A DNA stretch of 64,000 bases from Lytechinus variegatus (Eukaryota; Echinodermata; Echinoidea; Temnopleuroida; Toxopneustidae), in contig NC_054755.1 in NCBI RefSeq assembly GCF_018143015.1, positions 14,974,778 through 15,038,777 on the forward strand, written 5' to 3'. Positions 58,464 through 64,000 of this stretch are shown here, piece by piece. The translations under genes and the position numbers were made by a program. Below the pieces are notes generated by a model. That model searched no databases and had not been told where the DNA came from. It was given only the letters and a program-made list of their open reading frames with translations. Within the stretch, counting starts at the first letter, position 1; each line of letters begins with the position of its first letter.

Positions 58464-61400
58464 CTGAAAAAAGATGGAGAATACAATTTTGTGATCGCTA
58501 TTTTCTGTAAAAATGGAGCCCTCTTGATTTACATGGTCCTTGGAAGCGGGGTGCTAGACAGAGTGTTTTCAACAAAACGGCATCCCCTCCTACAAATCGT
58601 TCCCAGGCCCCTGGGTTGTTAACTGCTCAAACCAAACAGGTGCCGAAACTCCTTGTGTAATCTTAATCCATTAATAGTAAACCCCCGTTTCACGTAGAAC
58701 AAGACCTCTGAAAGACCATGAAACGTGCTTAAACTTCAAAAGATCTCTGATCGAGACAAACGGTTTCCAAAAAGGTTCTTTACGTGCAACAAACCAAATG
58801 ATTTCAAAAAACCTACAAATGTTAGGTTCCAAAGTTGCTGTATAGTATTTGTTCCGTTGGCATGACAAGACCCTGAATGGTCAATGTTAGCTCGTTATAG
58901 ATTTTAAGCAATAAGCAGTGTACAAAGAACAAAAAATGTTACAGTATTCAATAAAAGAAGATATATGGCCTACATCCAAGTGCTGAAAGCCTCTGTATGC
59001 ATTCTTGTGAATGACGTTGCTGATAATTTTTTTTTTAATCAATCTTTATTTATATTAATAACGCAGATCTTGTATAGCGCACATCACATTATGTCATAAC
59101 GTCCCTATGTGCTTCAAAAGTACTTGTATATCATTAAACTGACAGCCCCCCAGCTTTTTATAGCGCGGTGGTTTTTCAAGGAATAAATTTCTGCCATTCA
59201 CCTAACCTTGGTTGAGCAGCACAATATGGATGAATTTCTAGCTGAAGGAAACTCCGTCATGGCTTGGATTCGAACCCACGACCCTCTGTTTGAAAGTCAG
59301 AAGGCTAATCAACTGGGCCACAACGCTCCACACAAATCTTTACATAATCCCACCTGGATTTTGGTTCTTTGAAAATGTGGATAAATTATCTTCCGCCCCG
59401 ATCCCTCATTGGAAAATGTCGAATACGCCAACTTAGAAAGAAACACTTTGATATAATTTCTTGCGATGAAGTTAGATGAGATACGTGTGGTATTTTTTTT
59501 AATTTGTATTTACCATGTTTTTCAGGATTAATTCCTTGAATGCACCGAGTGCTGATATAATGAAGCGACAACTCGAGGTAAAACGGGGCAATAAAAGTTA
59601 ATCTTTTTTGTCCTAGACAAAATTCGCCACATAATTCCAACTGTTATTTTATTATATCAAATTGCAGAGCTATTTGAAGGTTGAAGGTGGGGGGTATGAA
59701 GCATTATCACCCGTATCAGACATCTGAGCTGGGGCCCGTTGCAGAAAGAGTTGCAATCAAACGCAACTCTAAAAATCATGCGCAACTTGATTTTCAACCA
59801 ATCAACAGCGCGCATTTCTGACTTGCAATTGATTTTTTGACTTGCGTTTAAACGCAACTCTTTCTGCAACGGGCCCCAGGTCATTTACAAAACCGTATTG
59901 CCCTACATAGGTATATTGTTTGTATTTTCCTCGGTCTCAGTGCGCGTATTTACTTTGCATGCAGAGACGAAACAAAATATACCTTTGTATTTTCCCTGGG
60001 GGGTGTTTCACAAAGATTTAAGTATGACTTAGGTCGCACTTAAATGTTGACGCGTACATGATATGCAACGCGCAATCTTATTGATCAATACGCAGTAGTG
60101 CGCGTCCTCTTGGCATAATCTGACCAATGCTGTCATGCCTTTTATACTGCACGCAACTAGACATTTAAGTGCGACTCTAAGTCATACTTAAATCTTTGTG
60201 AAACACCCCCCAGGTCTCACATCCGGGAATTTGTGGATGCGTATAAAGAGATACGCTTCATATTGATCCGCCCACCAACAACATACGTCATAATAAAGAC
60301 AACGCTGGATCCGAGCGCTTGCAAGTACGTCATAATGGTAAAGTGCAGAGCCTAGACCGATATTAACATGACACAATAGAACTCTATTTTTAAAAGAAAT
60401 ATCCCCATTATCATGATTTTTGCTCTAGATATCTGATTTGGATGATAATAAAAATATTGACTGGCTGTTCTTTCGGGGAACATCAAATATATTGCCCTTA
60501 AAAGACCCATATTGCCCTCGTCTAAAGACTCGGGCCAATATGATTCTTTTGCTGGCAATATATTTGATGTTCCCCTCAAGGCCAGTCAATATTATATAAA
60601 TATTACATAGGTCATGTAGATTCGAATCAGTGATAGGTCAATACGCCATCACGTGACCATGGCTGCGAGGATCGCATTTGTTATATTCTAGGTTTTGACG
60701 TCACCTCAGGGAATATACCGCGTTGTATTTTCAATTGCGGCGTTATATCCACTAAGGTGACGTCACTCGCTGCATACAAGTTGCGCAACAAGGTAGTTGA
60801 TGTACGCGCTAGTGTTAACGCGTCGATTGCATGAAGAAAGCGCTTAATGTATTTTAAAAAAAACTATTATGACGTAGATGGATCAGAGCAGTAGCAAGAA
60901 TTTCGGGTTTGAGCCAGATGATGAATGCAATTTCTGATGGCGAATCCACATATACTATATAATATAACAGATATTGCCTGGTCTATCGTTTTAATAAATA
61001 ACATTTCAACTCCCCTCCGAAGCTATATTTTTCCCTTGGGATAATATTTTCCCTCAGCGCTGCGCGCTTCGGGCAAAATATATTCCCTTGGGAAAAATAT
61101 AACTCCGTCGGGGAGAGGAAATGTTATATTCAAACTCTAGGTAGGCAATATCTGTATAATATTTAAGAGAAATACAAGTATTTTGTGAGATTTTGTGAAA
61201 ATTAGCGTTGGTGCTATTCTCTTACCGACCGTGAATATTCGGCTAAATCGCCATTGTTATGTCACTGTCAGACCGGCGATACCTGACCAACACTGTAACG
61301 CTATTTTCAATGACAGAATACCGTTGGATGTTCTTATTGTGACTGCAGCATTTGTGAGATGAGCCCCTTATTTGTTTATCAGCCTATACTGTGTATGTTT

Positions 61401-62013
61401 CGTGAATTACACTCCACAACATATAGGAGTACCCGAATGCCTTCTTTTTTTAATGTTTGTCTTTCTGTTAACAATGAGTGATTTGTAGGGGAAAGTTGTT
61501 CAGTCATACATTCTTGCAAACTACAATCGTATCGCACAGGATTTGAGATGGGTATGGGGGGAAGGTTGGATCGACTGCGGGTGCGTCAGTGGAGTGCATG
61601 TGCAAGTTATGATTCTGATTGCCCCCCCCCCCATCTCTGTCGAGGGGCGAATTGCCAAGCAAGTTTCAAGTTTATTTTGATTTCAAATCCAAACATTAAG
61701 GAATACAATCAAAATAAAATGCAATTTTTTTTTTAATTATCGAACATAAGTTACAATGATATATTAACATTTCAAACAATTAATAAAAAAACATAGTCGT
61801 AAATTAAACGAAACGAAAACAAAAGGAAAAACATAACAAAACAAATCAAATGCAGGAAATAATCAACTATATGCTGTCAGAAACTGTTTCATTAGGGCAT
61901 AATTATTCTTATCAAAACAATAATCATCATCATCAGGTACTAATACGTCGTTCTAATTTATCAACTAAAATTATCATATAATTCGTGAAATATTTGTTAT
62001 TGCTTTGATTTAG

Positions 62014-62044
<31 letters not shown>

Positions 62045-62814
62045 AGAGAGAGGGTGAAGGGGCAGAGGAAGAGAGGGACAGAGTGTGTTATGAAATACTT
62101 ATTTTTTCAAAAATAGGCCTATAAGATACCCCTTTGTCACATATATTTCTTTATGATTTATTTTCATTGAATTGAACTTAATTATTGGTTAGATCTCTTT
62201 TTCAGAACACTTAAATACGTTATATCGTGTCTCACTAACAATTTTCCTGCATATACCTACTCAGTTATTCTATTTTTGGTCAGGATCGTCAAAATAATTT
62301 GTACCTGTTTATTTTCCTGTTATATATACATTTTCTTGATAAAATTGTATCTGTTATTACTCTATTCTATCATTAATTTTGTATTGATTTTTAATGGAAT
62401 TTAATAAAACATTAATTGAATTTAATTGCAAAATTGAATATAAAACTCACTAAATACATCCGATTGAACATGCACGTCATTATTTCCACTCACACACACT
62501 CTAACGTTTAAATGGCATTATGTTAATAAACTGGAAGTGACTGCCCCTTTTTTTTGGGGGGGGGGTTACAAAAACTTAAAAAAAAGTCTATTACGCGGGT
62601 AAGAAATGTTTATTCAAGTTCGAGAAACCTCCTTAGATTTTTTTTTTCTAATTAGCATTCTTCTTACTTTCGAGTTTGGTCAACACTTGTAAGCCTATTT
62701 ACTTCAACCGTATAATATGGCAAAACGTATTTTGGTAATCAATATTGAAGATGAAAAGTGATTGGTTTTACTTACCTTAATTCGAACGACGGTCATGTTG
62801 CTTTCGCTCATCAT
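57135..62814 (-). CDS. Gene C: alpha-1,3-fucosyltransferase-like (GT10), two exons
   Basis: Complement of 57135-58463 and 62776-62814; 455 codons from ATG 62814 (454 from the next ATG at 62811) plus stop. It is a type II Golgi membrane enzyme expected to transfer fucose from GDP-fucose to N-acetylglucosamine or similar acceptors. Short cytoplasmic tail ending RIKK (1-14), anchor SLILAIALGILTFIGILAGW (15-34), stem, acceptor region WIYFSTETP (about 170), NVS sequon (about 225), WMSSNCHGFWPRVEFIKRM, YGLCGRKEC, and the GT10 signature YFAIPNSECKDYITEKFW.. then GTVPIVLG (about 303-334), which binds GDP-fucose. The length fits the family plus a long stem. Most of the coding region is one exon, as in many FUT genes. 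The family and exon 2 are certain; exon 1 is inferred but fits in phase, donor and topology. The exact acceptor cannot be told. Confidence 0.85.
59040..59337 (-). repeat. tRNA-derived SINE with recognisable head
   Basis: Reading the minus strand from 59337: GGAGCGTTGTGGCCCAGTTG, ATTAGCC.. (A box), GGGTTCGAATCC (B box, about 59271), then a body containing tgaatttctagctgaagg, tttatagcgcggtgg and tatagcgcac, and a TAATAA end near 59040. The 26267 and 39936 repeats are head-less relatives. In the intron of gene C. Confidence 0.65.
59731..59878. repeat. Foldback element (GGGGCCCGTTGCAGAAAGAG)
   Basis: GGGGCCCGTTGCAGAAAGAG pairs with CTCTTTCTGCAACGGGCCCC; the arms ttgcaatcaaacgcaactct/ttgcgtttaaacgcaactct also pair. 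CTGG precedes and AGG follows. In the intron of gene C. Confidence 0.75.
59999..60210. repeat. Foldback element (GGGGGTGTTTCACAAAGATT)
   Basis: GGGGGTGTTTCACAAAGATT pairs with AATCTTTGTGAAACACCCCC; the arms aagtatgacttaggtcgcacttaaatgt and acatttaagtgcgactctaagtcatact pair. Preceded by CCTGG and followed by CAGG. Confidence 0.75.
60440..61165. repeat. Cluster of inverted repeats around TGACGTCAC and CCCTTGGGAAAAATAT words
   Basis: 60431-60605 folds on itself (atattgactggc..ggggaacatcaaatatattgccc against gggcaatatatttgatgttcccc..gccagtcaatatt). 60640-61165 holds gacgtcacctcagggaatata/actaaggtgacgtcact and ttttcccttgggataatatttt/ttcccttgggaaaaatata pairs. No gene; in the intron of gene C. Confidence 0.55.
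61170..62770 (-). other. Distal part of the gene C intron
   Basis: AT-rich with no further exon seen. C and G runs near 61622 and 62550 mark pieces of G-run repeats. A GA-rich microsatellite (agagagagagagacagacagac) lies at 62011-62075. Confidence 0.4.
62776..62814 (-). CDS. Gene C exon 1: cytoplasmic tail
   Basis: ATGATGAGC at 62814, 13 codons MMSESNMTVVRIK, donor AAG/GTAAGT, phase 0. Joined to exon 2 it gives RIK-KSLILAIALG: basic residues followed by a membrane anchor, the expected type II topology. Confidence 0.65.
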
Positions 62815-62818
62815 AGCT

Positions 62819-62824
62819 CACGTG
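62819..62824. promoter_or_regulatory. E-box CACGTG next to the gene C start
   Basis: The palindrome CACGTG lies five bases upstream of the ATG at 62814 (within GTCACGTGAGC on the minus strand). This is a bHLH-type binding word; its use here is unproven. Confidence 0.25.
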
Positions 62825-63331
62825 ACATCAGTCCATTAGTCTCATATTTGTGATATACCGTACTGTAATAATCTTTCAGTTTTCAACAGGAATATTTCGA
62901 TAGCCGCTTAGAGCAATAAACAGACCACAGAGAGAGAAAGTGGATTATAATAGGTTGATAGTAAGTGCTATCTAGACCAAGCCCTCTACTATGCATTCGT
63001 TGGTCAAAATGTTTGACTACGTATACAAAATGGTGTTTACTTTTCGTGTTACTGTTAGGTCAGTCAGGAAACAAACAGACGGCTGGATTGTAGTCTGCTG
63101 TACAAACCCCTCACTCGAGTCTGGATGTGCAGCCTATAATGCTTTGTGTGCGACGGACCTGTCGCTCATAACCTGCCACGGCCTAGCTAGCATGCGCGCC
63201 GACCCTTCACTGCTTCATACATGCAAGCGCACTTTCGATGGACTGCTTTGTGCATGACTGCTCGCACACCCTTCCCCTGCGAACGGTGAAAGGGTGTACC
63301 ATCCAATAGCTCCCTGTTTTTTTCACTTTTT

Positions 63332-64000
63332 GTCTCACCTGCATAGCAGAGTGAGACTATAGGCGCCGCTTTTCCGACGGCGGCGGCGGCGTCAACATCA
63401 AATCTTAACCTGAGGTTAAGTTTTTGAAATGACATCATAACTTAGAAAGTATATGGACCTAGTTCATGAAACTTGGCCATAAGGTTAATCAAGTATTACT
63501 GAACATCCTATTAGAGTTTCATGTCACATGACCAAGGTCAAAGGTCATTTAGGGTCAATGAACTTAGACCATGTTGGGGGAACCAACATCAAAATCTTAA
63601 CCTGAGGTTAAGTTTTTGAAATGTCATCATAACTTAGAAAATATATGGACCTAGTTCATTAAACTTGGACATAAGGTTAATCAAGTATCACCAAACATCC
63701 TGCATGAGTTTCACGTCACATGACCAAGGTCAAAGGTTATTTAGGGTCAATGAACTTTGGCCGATTTGGGGGTATCTGTTGAATTACAATCGAAACTTTA
63801 AAAGTTTTTGGATCTGATTCATGAAACTTGGACATAATAGTAATCAAGTATCCCTGAACATCCTGTGCAAGTTTCAGGTCACATGATCAAGGTCAAAGGT
63901 CATTTAGGGTCAATGAACTTTGGCCGAATTGGGGGTATTTGTTGAATTACCATCATAACTTTAAAAGTATGTTGGTCTAGTTCATAAAACTTGGACATAA
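63332..64000 (-). mobile_element. Second copy of the GTCTCACCTGC tandem-repeat element, cut by the window edge
   Basis: Starts GTCTCACCTGC with the hairpin partner GTGAGAC, then GGCGCCGCTTTTCCGACGGC and GGCGGCGGCGTC, then about four ~170-bp units that are the complement of those at 42300-43300 (aggtcaaaggtcatttagggtcaatgaac and so on). The far end lies beyond 64000. Confidence 0.7.

Noticed and set aside
59265-59337. tRNA gene on the minus strand
   Set aside because: Good A and B boxes, but the arms do not fold into a proper tRNA and it is followed by a SINE body shared with other repeats.
62991-63257. Plus-strand 88-codon frame with several cysteines
   Set aside because: No family text, no splice partners and no start context; it lies just before a repeat element.

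Overview
The window looks like nuclear DNA of a marine deuterostome, most probably a sea urchin. This is inferred from AT-rich DNA with split genes and long introns, a dense crowd of short inverted-repeat transposons, tRNA-derived SINEs, homopolymer G runs of 9-12 and the recurring palindrome TAGGCCTA. There are no operons, bacterial signals, rRNA, functional tRNA genes or CRISPR arrays.

Three host genes can be assembled from splice sites and matching codon phases, all on the minus strand. Gene A (5227 down to 262; four exons, 293 codons) encodes a very acidic protein with a lysine-rich tail; its first exon is the least certain. Gene B (44635 down to 19851; seven exons, 823 codons, every junction in phase) encodes a mostly disordered protein with a coiled coil, an RG/S-rich patch and a Q-rich tail; I do not recognise its family. 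Gene C (62814 down to 57135; two exons, 455 codons) is a Golgi-type alpha-1,3-fucosyltransferase (GT10). Its short first exon lies 4.3 kb upstream and supplies the cytoplasmic tail, which joins exactly to the membrane anchor at the start of exon 2.

Most of the rest is mobile DNA. A Ty3/gypsy element with two nearly identical LTRs (47661-52905) lies between genes B and C. Three LINE copies sit in introns of gene B: a decayed CR1/Jockey-like copy (21.4-25.5 kb), a CR1-like copy with a gapped RT that is further split by two foldback elements (29.6-32.05 kb), and a 5'-truncated L1/Tx1-like copy with a long open frame (40.35-42.2 kb). Elements made of ~170-bp tandem units next to a terminal hairpin (3.1-4.4, 42.3-43.3 and 63.3 kb to the window edge) resemble non-autonomous Helitron/pearl elements. 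About twenty other foldback or MITE-like elements were recognised by their inverted ends.

The most unusual structures are: three elements (9966-10620, 45824-46550, 53861-54300) with related outer ends but each filled with its own short repeated word; a 1.33-kb near-palindrome (6677-8008) with TA at both ends; an element carrying a GCGCGAAGCGCG mini-hairpin about every 110 bp (12574-13979 and beyond); and, at the 5' end of gene B, two overlapping reading frames that each encode a membrane segment.
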